From the NCBI GenBank assembly GCA_011390385.1, contig JAABSN010000025.1:1-26543 (forward strand): a stretch of 26,543 bases of DNA, given 5' to 3'. Positions 1 to 6,152 of the stretch are shown piece by piece; position 1 is the stretch's first letter; every line of letters begins with the position of its first letter. This stretch comes from Thioalkalivibrio nitratireducens (GTDB lineage Bacteria > Pseudomonadota > Gammaproteobacteria > Ectothiorhodospirales > Ectothiorhodospiraceae). A program made the position numbers and the translations under genes. The notes beneath the pieces are model-generated. The model saw nothing but the letters and a program-made list of their open reading frames with translations, did not search any database and was not told the DNA's origin.

Positions 1-2
1 AG

Positions 3-452
3 CACTGGTGCGGCGACATCGGATACCACGCGCTGCTGAGACTCGGCCACTGGGTCGACCGCGCACGCCGGTACATGGGGCGCCCCTACTGGTCGCTATC
101 CGCCTGGGCGAAAACCCGCGTGGGCCGCGCGCGCGACTATATCGGACGCTTCGAAGCCGCCGCGACGACCGTCGCCCGAGACCAGGGCTATGATGGCTAC
201 ATCGGCGGTCACATCCACAAGGCGGCGATCAGCTCCCGCGATGGCGTGCTGTACTGCAATACCGGCGACTGGGTCGAACATTGCACCGCACTCGTCGAAG
301 ATCAGCACGGTTTCCTGCACCTGGTTCACTGGTCGGACCATGGCCGCGTCGACGCCAGCGACACCGTTTCCCAGGATAACGACAGCACCCGAACCATTTC
401 CCTGCCGCCCGAACTCGCCTGGCTGCGTGCGACGACTCCCGGGACACACTGA
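3..452 (+). CDS. UDP-2,3-diacylglucosamine diphosphatase-like metallophosphoesterase, C-terminal part
   Basis: The reading frame is already open at the window edge and ends with TGA at 450-452, leaving 149 C-terminal residues. The sequence resembles the COG2908 calcineurin-like phosphoesterases related to LpxH, which remove UMP from UDP-2,3-diacylglucosamine in lipid A synthesis. Recognisable blocks are the PYWSLSAW segment, a GGHIHKA motif that supplies metal-binding histidines, and a YCNTGDWVEHCTALVE block typical of the family end. The N-terminal metal-binding aspartate motifs lie outside the window. Many members of this branch are LpxH paralogues of unproven substrate, so the exact reaction is uncertain although the fold assignment is firm. 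No terminator is visible after the stop codon. Confidence 0.85.
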   Translation, partial: HWCGDIGYHALLRLGHWVDRARRYMGRPYWSLSAWAKTRVGRARDYIGRFEAAATTVARDQGYDGYIGGHIHKAAISSRDGVLYCNTGDWVEHCTALVEDQHGFLHLVHWSDHGRVDASDTVSQDNDSTRTISLPPELAWLRATTPGTH

Positions 453-477
453 AGCAACGCCAGTCCGGCGGGCGCGG

Positions 478-535
478 CAAATGGCACCGTTCGAGCGGTG
501 TCGGTGAGGTTCGGCTGCGCCGCGCGGCAAGCTGC
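478..535 (-). repeat. Degenerate remnant of the ~108-bp intergenic repeat
   Basis: This stretch contains a block close to the conserved end of the repeat copy at 3170-3276: GGTTCGGCTGCGCC flanked by GGTGTCGGTGA and GCGGCA. It lies in the same orientation as that copy. The central part is missing, so it looks like a decayed or internally deleted copy. Nothing else was seen in the 453-631 gap. Confidence 0.5.
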
Positions 536-631
536 CAGAACAGGCCAGGGACTGAAGGATATCGAAGTGCTTCCAGCGCAGCGGGAATGCTACGATCGCC
601 TCCGACGATGAATCGATGCAGGATGGCGGCC

Positions 632-1126
632 ATGAATAGCGAAAAACTGCTGCGTGTTCTGCAGTTGGATGCCTCCGATGCACGGATCTACGAGCGCGTC
701 GCCACCCCGGGAGAATGGGCGGTACCTGGCGGATTCTACTTCTGGGATGCGGACCTCGAGGGTCTCGCCGGTGGGCAGCGTCAGGCTTTTGCCAACGCGT
801 TTCTCGGTATCGGCAGCTTCGGCTGGACGACCCTGGTCACGGTCTCCGAGATCGACAGCGCGGAACTGGAAATGGTGACGCGCGCGCTCGCACAGCATCT
901 GGTCGACGCCTTCGGCGCACCGGACATGATGACCGCTTTGCCCGCCGCCCGCGAGGAAATCAGCTTCGCGCAGAGCCTGTGCGAACATCCAGCGGGAACG
1001 GTGATTGCAGTCAACAGAAGCTTCGACGGCCAGGAGCTCAGCGAGGATTTTCGGCGCTGGACTGCGGGAACCGAAATCGACCACGAACACTTGAAAATCT
1101 TCGGTGTCGATACCCGGGACAGCTGA
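632..1126 (+). CDS. DUF6505-like protein of unknown function
   Basis: This encodes 164 residues, soluble, with no signal peptide or membrane helix. The ATG at 632 is chosen because an AGGA element lies about 8 nt upstream; in-frame ATGs at 623 and 608 are less well placed. The run LQLDASDARIYERVA, the GEWAVPGGFYFWD block, FLGIGSFGWTTLV and EEISFAQSLCEHPAGT match my memory of DUF6505, a small family without assigned chemistry. That match is from memory and not from a search. Family members I recall sit near redox or cofactor genes, and here a Rieske-like gene and formate dehydrogenase genes lie within 5 kb. It is followed by a repeat and a convergent regulator gene. No function is proposed. 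Confidence 0.75.
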   Translation: MNSEKLLRVLQLDASDARIYERVATPGEWAVPGGFYFWDADLEGLAGGQRQAFANAFLGIGSFGWTTLVTVSEIDSAELEMVTRALAQHLVDAFGAPDMMTALPAAREEISFAQSLCEHPAGTVIAVNRSFDGQELSEDFRRWTAGTEIDHEHLKIFGVDTRDS

Positions 1127-1443
1127 ACCGGTTTCCCGACTTCCGTCCCGGGCGGACGCGCCCCATTACTTTGGCAAAGCCTGCGTAGGGTGCCGTGAGG
1201 CGCAGCCGAACCGCACCGTTCCCACGCCGGGGAAATCCTCCAGCGTCCGGGCCACGACCGGTGCAATTCACTGCAATCATTGGCGCCCTGCGGCTTTCAT
1301 CTTCCGGGGTGCTGCGCGCCCCGGGGCATTCAAGTCAGCCCATGCGTGGGATTGCTGCCTTGCGGCTCTGGCGAACGGGCCGCAGTCCGGTTGCGGAACG
1401 CATGTCCGCACACCCTGTGTGTGCCTCGTCCCGATGGGGCGTT
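1127..1443. other. Intergenic region between convergent genes
   Basis: This 317-nt gap separates the DUF6505-like gene from the convergent NtrC-type gene. It holds one full copy of the ~108-bp repeat (1184-1292). Just after that copy is a GC hairpin, CCGGGG at 1304-1309 pairing with CCCCGG at 1319-1324. The hairpin could end transcription but has no T-tract. No convincing gene was seen. Confidence 0.6.
1184..1292 (+). repeat. Intergenic repeat, copy A (~108 bp)
   Basis: The copy begins CGTAGGGTGCCGTGAGG, continues with GCCGAACCGCACCG, and ends with a diverged GGCGCCCTGCG. The outer ends are inverted copies of each other (GTAGGGTGCC / GGCGCCCT). Compared with copies C, D and E it has substitutions at its right end, so it is probably older. 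Confidence 0.85.
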
Positions 1444-2871
1444 TCAGTCGCCGACCCTTCCCCACTGCTGGAGTTTGCGGTCCAGCGTCTTGCGCGAGAC
1501 CTCCAGCTGTCGCGCAGCCTCGGACTTGTTGCCACTGCAAGCAGCAAGTACCGCAAGGATATGCCGCTTCTCCAGGCTGGCCAGTGTCAGCGGCGCACCA
1601 GGAACGGCTGCCGTGTCCCCTTGCGTCGCAGTTGCGCGCGCATCACCGTTGCCACCAGCCCCCTGCAGACAATTCGCTGGCGACTGGCCGAGCAGGACGG
1701 ACCGTTCGATCACGTTGCGGAACTCGCGCACGTTGCCAGGCCAGTGATAGGCCTTCAGGCTGCGGATATCTTCGTCGGTCAACGGGATCGGCGGCAACGA
1801 TAGTTCGTCGGCGAGATTCCGCATGAAATAGTTCGCCAGAGTCGGGATATCCTCCTGTCGCTCGCGCAGTCCGGGCATGCGGATGGTCAGTACGTTGATA
1901 CGGTAGAAGAGGTCTTCGCGAAACTTTCCCCGTCGCACCGCCTCGGCGAGATCCCGATGCGTCGCCGCGACAATCCGCACATCGACAGGCACTTCCCGAT
2001 TACTGCCCACCGGCCGGATCTTCTGATCATCGAGCACCCGCAGAAGCTTGCTCTGCATGCTCATTGGCATCTCGGCAATCTCGTCGAGGAACAGTGTTCC
2101 ACCGTGAGCATAGGTAAACAGGCCCTCACGAGCCTGATGCGCGCCCGTGAAGGCGCCCTTTGCATGCCCGAACAACTCGCTCTCGAGCAGCTCCGGGGAA
2201 ATCGCGCCGCAATTGATCGGAACAAAGCTGCCACTTCGGCCGCTGAATGCATGCAATGCGCGCGCGGCCACCTCCTTGCCAGTGCCCGACTCTCCCAGCA
2301 CCAGTACCGTCGCGGGCGTCGGCCCCACGCGTTTGATCACCGCACATACCGGCTTGACCATCTCGCAATAGGTCACGACAACGTCGTGCGGCTGATCGAG
2401 ACCACCGGGGCGAAAGGGCCGAGATTCCGATCGCGCCGTGAGCCGGCGCGTGAAACAACGATCCACCGTCGCGGCCAGTCGATCGAAATCAAGAGGCTCC
2501 AGCAGAAGCTCGCAGACGCGCGCGCGCATCCCGGCAATCGCCGTTTCCATGTCCACATTCTCGGCCGTGACGATGACATCGGCCTCCAGGCCCGCGTCAC
2601 GCAATGTCTCGATCCAGCGCATGGCCGACCCGTCCGGAAGCCGGGTGTCGACGATGAGCAAGTCGAACTCGCAACGCTGGCGCAGCCGTTCCGCCTGTTC
2701 GATGGATCTGGCAATCTCCACCAGGGCAAAGCGGTGGCTAAGCAATCCCTCGAGTTTTCGCACCAGCGACGACTCGGGGTTCACGAGCAGGATCGAGCCC
2801 AATGCAGGCCTCGCGGGCTGCGCGCGACTGTCGTGCGGGAGGGCTTTGCTGGAATCGGGATTACCGCTCAT
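1444..2871 (-). CDS. Sigma-54-dependent response regulator, NtrC family, with atypical receiver
   Basis: This 475-residue protein has the order receiver (about 26-140), AAA+ sigma-54 interaction domain (about 165-395) and C-terminal Fis-type helix-turn-helix (about 430-470). The AAA+ part is intact: Walker A GESGTGKE at 193-200, the sigma-54 loop GAFTGA at 239-244, and Walker B GGTLFLDEI at 257-265. In the receiver the phospho-acceptor Asp75 (IVDTRLPDG) and Thr102 are present. The usual acidic pair is replaced by Asn31-Pro32-Glu33, and the conserved lysine before proline is Glu125 (LLLEPLD). AGGGAG lies about 6 nt before the ATG. No partner histidine kinase is in the window, and it is transcribed alone towards the DUF6505-like gene. 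Its targets are unknown; I saw no clear -24/-12 promoter in the window. Confidence 0.93.
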   Translation of the reverse strand: MSGNPDSSKALPHDSRAQPARPALGSILLVNPESSLVRKLEGLLSHRFALVEIARSIEQAERLRQRCEFDLLIVDTRLPDGSAMRWIETLRDAGLEADVIVTAENVDMETAIAGMRARVCELLLEPLDFDRLAATVDRCFTRRLTARSESRPFRPGGLDQPHDVVVTYCEMVKPVCAVIKRVGPTPATVLVLGESGTGKEVAARALHAFSGRSGSFVPINCGAISPELLESELFGHAKGAFTGAHQAREGLFTYAHGGTLFLDEIAEMPMSMQSKLLRVLDDQKIRPVGSNREVPVDVRIVAATHRDLAEAVRRGKFREDLFYRINVLTIRMPGLRERQEDIPTLANYFMRNLADELSLPPIPLTDEDIRSLKAYHWPGNVREFRNVIERSVLLGQSPANCLQGAGGNGDARATATQGDTAAVPGAPLTLASLEKRHILAVLAACSGNKSEAARQLEVSRKTLDRKLQQWGRVGD

Positions 2872-2997
2872 GAACTCCCTCTGATCCCCGTATTCCCGGG
2901 GAGTCGCTACACTGGTACTTGCGCACGGTGGCGGTAGAGCGCGCCTACCGGTCGAAGGTGCGTCAATTTGACCGGGCCTGCCTGGGCATGAATACGG

Positions 2998-3041
2998 CAG
3001 AATGTCCCAGGAGCCAGTCGAATGTCCGCCTTATATGGACC
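2998..3041. promoter_or_regulatory. Possible regulator site resembling the formate dehydrogenase operator
   Basis: CAGAATGTCCC at 2998-3008 is identical over 11 bases to one arm of the dyad before the formate dehydrogenase operon (minus strand, 15318-15328). A second GAATGTCC follows at 3020-3027, and GGACCAT at 3036-3042 is an inverted, diverged partner. The site sits between the NtrC-type gene and mobA and could serve either one. The evidence is only sequence similarity. Confidence 0.3.
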
Positions 3042-3169
3042 ATGTTGCGCAAAAATTCCAGTCCTACCCAGTCGGCCTGCCCTTGCAGTCAGTACGGATC
3101 GGACGCGGCCGAGGGCTTTTACCGTTACTTTCATGCCTCCGGGGCGCGCGGCGCCCTGATCGTGCCAGC

Positions 3170-3276
3170 CGCAGGGTGCCAATGCGCGCAGCGGATTGCA
3201 CCGCTCGAGACCCCAGGACCGAGCCTGCTCCGGCGTGGTTTCGGTGCGGTTCGGCTGCGCCTCACGGCACCCTACC
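3170..3276 (-). repeat. Intergenic repeat, copy B (~107 bp), inverted
   Basis: Read on the minus strand it begins GGTAGGGTGCCGTGAGG and continues with GCCGAACCGCACCG, ending GGCACCCTGCG. Its outer flank AACGTGAAAA (minus strand) is also found before copy E. The opposite flank shares GCGCGCCCCGG with copy A. The mobile or duplicated unit may therefore be longer than 108 bp. Confidence 0.85.
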
Positions 3277-3365
3277 GGAAATTTTCACGTTAGAATACGG
3301 ATCGCCTGGGCTGTGAAGGTACGATACAAATCGAATCCTTCCCGACCCTCGCGCCTGGAGGCTTG

Positions 3366-4031
3366 ATGAGCGCACAGCAGAATGACCGGAAACAGCACGC
3401 AGTCGCGGGGCTGATCCTTGCCGGAGGCCGCGCCCGCAGAATGGGCGGCGAGGACAAGGGCCTGATCGCACTTGCCGGGCGGCCGATGGTCGAGCATGTG
3501 CTGGAGCGGTTCGAACCGCAGGTGGACGAAGTCCTGATCAACGCAAATCGCAATGCGGAACACTATGGGCGCTATGGACATCGGGTCGTTGCCGATGTGA
3601 TCGGCGACTACTCGGGCCCGCTCGCGGGCATGCTCACGGCGATGCTGGCAGTCGATCAGCCATGGTTGGCCGTGGTCCCCTGCGACAGCCCTTTGCTGCC
3701 AACGGATCTGGTGGAGCGACTTTTCCGCTCGGTACAGGCCGAGTCGGCCGATATCGCGGTCGCGCATGATGGCCATCGCCTGCAGCCGGTGATCGCCTTG
3801 CTCAATTGCTCGTTGCTCCCTGATCTTCGCGCGTTCCTTGATCATGGCGGCCGCAAGATCGACACGTGGTATGCGCAACACCGGATGGTCGCCACGGACC
3901 TGTCCGATCACCCGGAAGCCTTCGTCAACATCAACACGCCCGATGAGCGCGAGGCGCTCGAACAGAGGGTGATGACCGGACAGCCGCGCAGTGACCAGCA
4001 ATCCCGGTCCAGCCCGGAAAACGCTGACTGA
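3366..4031 (+). CDS. mobA: Molybdenum cofactor guanylyltransferase MobA
   Basis: This 221-residue cytoplasmic enzyme transfers GMP from GTP to Mo-molybdopterin, the step leading to the bis-MGD cofactor used by formate dehydrogenase. The N-terminal nucleotide-binding motif is clear (GLILAGGRARRMGGEDKGL). It is followed by the VVPCDSPLLP block with its metal-binding aspartate and the late VNINTPDE motif. The length fits the family. The ATG at 3366 is chosen with GGAGG at 3357-3361; a TTG one codon earlier is too close to that site. Its presence here fits the bis-MGD enzyme encoded downstream. The last ten residues, rich in Ser and Gln, run up to an intergenic repeat and are probably not conserved. 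Confidence 0.95.
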   Translation: MSAQQNDRKQHAVAGLILAGGRARRMGGEDKGLIALAGRPMVEHVLERFEPQVDEVLINANRNAEHYGRYGHRVVADVIGDYSGPLAGMLTAMLAVDQPWLAVVPCDSPLLPTDLVERLFRSVQAESADIAVAHDGHRLQPVIALLNCSLLPDLRAFLDHGGRKIDTWYAQHRMVATDLSDHPEAFVNINTPDEREALEQRVMTGQPRSDQQSRSSPENAD

Positions 4032-4033
4032 TT

Positions 4034-4096
4034 CGTCGTCGCGAGGAGCGAAGCGTTGAGCCGCGAGCACAGCATGGCGGGACGTGGCGATCCACG
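4034..4096 (+). repeat. Second intergenic repeat family (GCGAGGAGCGAAGCG type), copy 1
   Basis: The sequence CGTCGTCGCGAGGAGCGAAG starts three bases after the mobA stop codon and continues with GCCGCGAGCACAGCATGGCG and a CGTGGCGATC end. It matches the start of a copy at the window end (26516-26543) and parallels 5936-5993. Repeats of this general form are widespread between genes in proteobacteria. Confidence 0.7.
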
Positions 4097-4149
4097 ATTC
4101 AGCGGGTCGCCTGGCCGTGGGGCCGCATGACCAGCAGAGGCGGTCGCGG

Positions 4150-4824
4150 ATGACACGAATCCCGTTATGGCGAACCCTGATGGTCGGACTGACGCTCGTG
4201 GCACTGATCCCGAGCGCCACTCTGGCATCGTCGATCGCGGAGGATCTCGTTCAGGCCGTGCGCACGGGCGATACGGCCCGCGTGGAGTCGTTGCTGCGGC
4301 GCGGAGCCGATCCGGACGCGACCAGCCTGGAGGCGCCGTACGCAGGCAAGACGGTACTGATGTGGGCCGCGGACCTCGGCCACGAGGGTGCAGTCGAGAG
4401 CCTGCTCCGCCACGGCGCGCTGGTCGATACCAGACATCCGAAGGGCAGTACCGCGCTGATGTATGCAGTCCTCCGTGACCAGCCGGACACCGTCGAACGC
4501 CTGCTGCGCGCGGGCGCCGACCCCAACATCCGCGTACGTCACGGGTGGACCCCGGTGCTGTTGGCCACCGTGAAGGGCCAGCGCGCCAATCTACGCGTTC
4601 TGGCGCGGTACGGTGCCGAATTCGGGGTACAGGATCTCTACGGTTGGACGCCGCTGATGCGCGCTTCGGAGCGCGACGATGCCGGACTGGTCAAGGTGCT
4701 GCTGGAACTCGGGAGCAACCCGGACCAGCGCGAGAACACCGGCCAGACGGCCCTGGACATCGCCGAGGCACTGGGGCATCACGAGGTGGTCCGGCTATTG
4801 AGGGCCACCGGCCCGAACCGTTGA
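4150..4824 (+). CDS. Exported ankyrin-repeat protein
   Basis: This 224-residue protein starts with a Sec-type signal peptide: TRIPLWR, a hydrophobic core LMVGLTLVALIPSATL, and likely cleavage after ALASS around residue 28. The rest is five to six ankyrin repeats (about 30-55, 66-98, 99-131, 132-164, 165-197, 198-220), each with the TALMYA / LLRAGADPN pattern. Ankyrin repeats bind other proteins, so a periplasmic scaffold or inhibitor role is plausible. The ATG at 4150 is preferred because it opens the signal peptide and has AGAGG about 9 nt upstream; a GTG at 4084 would add a tail encoded by the repeat. It converges on the Rieske-like gene, 37 nt away. The partner is unknown. Confidence 0.9.
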   Translation: MTRIPLWRTLMVGLTLVALIPSATLASSIAEDLVQAVRTGDTARVESLLRRGADPDATSLEAPYAGKTVLMWAADLGHEGAVESLLRHGALVDTRHPKGSTALMYAVLRDQPDTVERLLRAGADPNIRVRHGWTPVLLATVKGQRANLRVLARYGAEFGVQDLYGWTPLMRASERDDAGLVKVLLELGSNPDQRENTGQTALDIAEALGHHEVVRLLRATGPNR

Positions 4825-4829
4825 GGTTC

Positions 4830-4848
4830 TTCCCGTGGCGTACGGGAA
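4830..4848. terminator. Hairpin shared by convergent ankyrin and Rieske-like genes
   Basis: TTCCCGT at 4830-4836 pairs perfectly with ACGGGAA at 4842-4848 around the loop GGCGT. An outer GGTT/AACC pair is possible with a small bulge. It fills the 37-nt gap between two convergent stop codons, where a bidirectional terminator is expected. It has no T-tract on either side. Confidence 0.6.
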
Positions 4849-4861
4849 CCGGTCCACCCGC

Positions 4862-5584
4862 CTACGTCTCCAGGGAGACACCGCAATGAACGACCGAGCG
4901 GGTGAAGCTGGCCAGAGTCTGGACATGCGCGACGCCTTCGACCTGGCTGTCGGGGGCCTGATTCGGGTATTCGAGCATCAGTCGGTGCCCGAATTCCCGG
5001 AAGAACCGATCGAACATCTCGCCACCCAGCGTCCCCGTCGCAAACAACGCATCTTCGCCTGCATCGTATTCGAGGATGATCGCCGCCAGTGGCTGGTCGG
5101 CGGGCCCGGTCAATACGCGGCATCCGCGCCGCGGATCGTAGGCGCTACCCTCCGCGCAGCAGGCGATCATTCCCGAGTGCGCTCCCCCCTTCGTCAACTC
5201 CGGCCGGTAGTCGATGTAACTGATCACCGGTGAGGGATGCGCCATCTTGTGGGCACAGATCGCTGAATAGGCAACGACGCTGCGCTCCGGACCCACACCC
5301 CCCTGCCATCGGTACTCCCGCCCGTCGTGCGTCCGCAGCGTCGCCGGGTCCGCAGGCCGGTCCAGCCGGATGAGGAAACACTGCGTGGCGGCCATCGGGT
5401 AATGAAACAGGTAGGTTTCACCGATCTGGAGGTCATCGAGATGCAACGACCCACCACGATCGTTGACAAGCCGTACCCGGCCGTACGAGCGCTCCGCGAC
5501 GGTATCGGACGGATGCAGCAGACCGGGAACTGCGGCGGCGCTGGCGCCGCCTGCACAAAGGCGGAAGAAGTGGCGGCGGCGCAC
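4862..5584 (-). CDS. Tat-exported Rieske-like [2Fe-2S] protein with a non-standard second ligand box
   Basis: This encodes 240 residues. I start it at the GTG at 5584, one base after the DUF6494 stop, because this gives a proper twin-arginine signal (MRRRHFFRLCAGGASAAAVP); an ATG at 5629 would overlap DUF6494 by 44 nt and bury that signal. The first Rieske box is present as Cys110-Ala-His112. The second box, normally C-P-C-H-G-S, reads Cys142-Cys143-Ala-Glu145-Gly-Ser: the ligand histidine is glutamate and there are two adjacent cysteines. The Glu145 codon is GAG. The following SAYDP and the late GPADQPLAAI strand resemble ordinary Rieske folds. It is the second gene after DUF6494 and is probably translationally coupled. 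It is a predicted periplasmic electron carrier or a structural relict; the redox partner is unknown. Confidence 0.85.
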   Translation of the reverse strand: MRRRHFFRLCAGGASAAAVPGLLHPSDTVAERSYGRVRLVNDRGGSLHLDDLQIGETYLFHYPMAATQCFLIRLDRPADPATLRTHDGREYRWQGGVGPERSVVAYSAICAHKMAHPSPVISYIDYRPELTKGGAHSGMIACCAEGSAYDPRRGCRVLTGPADQPLAAIILEYDAGEDALFATGTLGGEMFDRFFREFGHRLMLEYPNQAPDSQVEGVAHVQTLASFTRSVVHCGVSLET

Positions 5585-5585
5585 G

Positions 5586-5792
5586 CTATTCGAGGGAAAT
5601 CTCGCCGTCGATGACGACGGGCCCGTCAAGGGGTCCGAACTCGAGCGTGACCTTGACCGGAATGGATTCGTTGCCCTGCAAGCTGCCGTCCTCCAGAGAC
5701 TGCCGGACGGCCATCTCGATCTCGCGCTGGCAGTTGATACCGACGCGCTTCAGGAAGCTGCGCAGACTCAGGTTCAGGGTTTCCTCGTTCAT
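5586..5792 (-). CDS. DUF6494 family small protein
   Basis: This 68-residue protein is soluble and acidic. The pattern MNEETLNLSLRSFLKRVG, then NCQREIEMAVRQSLEDG, then a beta-rich end (KVTLEFGPLDGPVVIDGEI) fits my recollection of DUF6494, a family without known function. The ATG at 5792 is chosen with GGAGAG about 8 nt upstream, which fits the family start; upstream in-frame ATGs would add a tail of unrelated sequence. It is the first gene of a two-gene unit with the Rieske-like protein, whose start lies one base after its stop. The tight coupling suggests the two act in the same process. Confidence 0.8.
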   Translation of the reverse strand: MNEETLNLSLRSFLKRVGINCQREIEMAVRQSLEDGSLQGNESIPVKVTLEFGPLDGPVVIDGEISLE

Positions 5793-5865
5793 CGAATGCT
5801 CTCCATGGTTACCGACTGTTGATGTGGTGACGGGTTCGGTACTGAGCGTGACACAAACCATACCC

Positions 5866-5895
5866 GTCATGAAACCCGACCATCAGGTCATGAAA
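5866..5895 (-). promoter_or_regulatory. Direct repeat GTCATGAAA, possible operator for DUF6494-Rieske
   Basis: GTCATGAAA occurs at 5866-5874 and 5887-5895, 21 bp apart (two helical turns), about 75-105 nt upstream of the DUF6494 start. The exact repeat and the spacing are typical of an activator site. I could not place convincing -35 and -10 elements. Confidence 0.35.
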
Positions 5896-5935
5896 GGTCG
5901 CGAGCGAGGACATCAGGGAAGCGCTGACCAATTTG

Positions 5936-6050
5936 CGTCATCGCGACGAGCAGCGCCTTCAGCCGCGAGCGCAGCGTGGCGGGACGCGGCGATCCTCAAG
6001 GCATCGATCATGGGAACTGCCGTTTGGATCGCTCGTTGCGCTCGCAATCA
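5936..6050 (+). repeat. Second intergenic repeat family, copy 2
   Basis: The sequence CGTCATCGCGACGAGCAGCG continues with GCCGCGAGCGCAGCGTGGCG and GGACGCGGCGATC, parallel to the copy at 4034-4096. A right part, GGATCGCTCGTTGCGCTCGC, partly mirrors the left part. The complete unit is therefore probably an imperfect palindrome of a little over 100 bp. Confidence 0.65.
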
Positions 6051-6082
6051 CGAGCGCTTCAACCAGCACTCCCCTGGCGACC

Positions 6083-6106
6083 GCCGGCCCCATTCCACGG
6101 GCCGGC
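6083..6106 (-). terminator. Perfect GC hairpin downstream of fdhC (distal)
   Basis: GCCGGCCC at 6083-6090 pairs perfectly with GGGCCGGC at 6099-6106 around an 8-nt loop. With the neighbouring hairpin at 6113-6139 it forms a tandem pair at the end of the formate dehydrogenase operon. It lacks a T-tract, so it may protect the mRNA 3' end or help termination rather than act as a classic terminator. Confidence 0.5.
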
Positions 6107-6112
6107 TGTCAT

Positions 6113-6139
6113 GCCCCCGGCGCCATTCCGGTCGGGGGC
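6113..6139 (-). terminator. GC hairpin downstream of fdhC (proximal)
   Basis: GCCCCCG at 6113-6119 pairs with CGGGGGC at 6133-6139 around a 13-nt loop, 13 nt beyond the fdhC stop codon. No T-tract follows on the minus strand. Confidence 0.5.
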
Positions 6140-6152
6140 GCCGCGTCGGGCA

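Larger units (their letters stand above)
2872..3365. other. Divergent intergenic region between the NtrC-type gene and mobA
   Basis: This 494-nt region lies between divergent genes and should carry both promoters. It holds repeat copy B (3170-3276), a small palindrome GTCAATTTGAC at 2962-2972, and an AATGTCC direct repeat (3001-3007 and 3021-3027). TAGAAT at 3291-3296, next to copy B, could be a -10 element for mobA but has no good -35 partner. No gene was seen. Confidence 0.5.
5793..6152. other. Intergenic region upstream of DUF6494 and downstream of fdhC
   Basis: These 360 nt contain, left to right, the presumed promoter of the DUF6494-Rieske unit with a GTCATGAAA direct repeat, a copy of the second repeat family, and two GC hairpins behind fdhC. 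No gene was seen; a longer ATG start for DUF6494 would intrude but is not favoured. Confidence 0.6.

Noticed and set aside
2905..2940. TGGTAC-TTGCGCA near 2913 as a sigma-54 promoter for the NtrC-type gene or mobA
   Set aside because: The GG and GC elements do not have the required 10-bp spacing, and the strand does not fit the NtrC-type gene.
2919..3316. Open frames on both strands in the gap before mobA
   Set aside because: They run through repeat copy B, have no family resemblance and no ribosome binding sites.
5586..5629. ATG at 5629 as the start of the Rieske-like gene
   Set aside because: It would overlap DUF6494 by 44 nt and put 15 residues before the twin-arginine motif; the GTG at 5584 gives a normal Tat signal.
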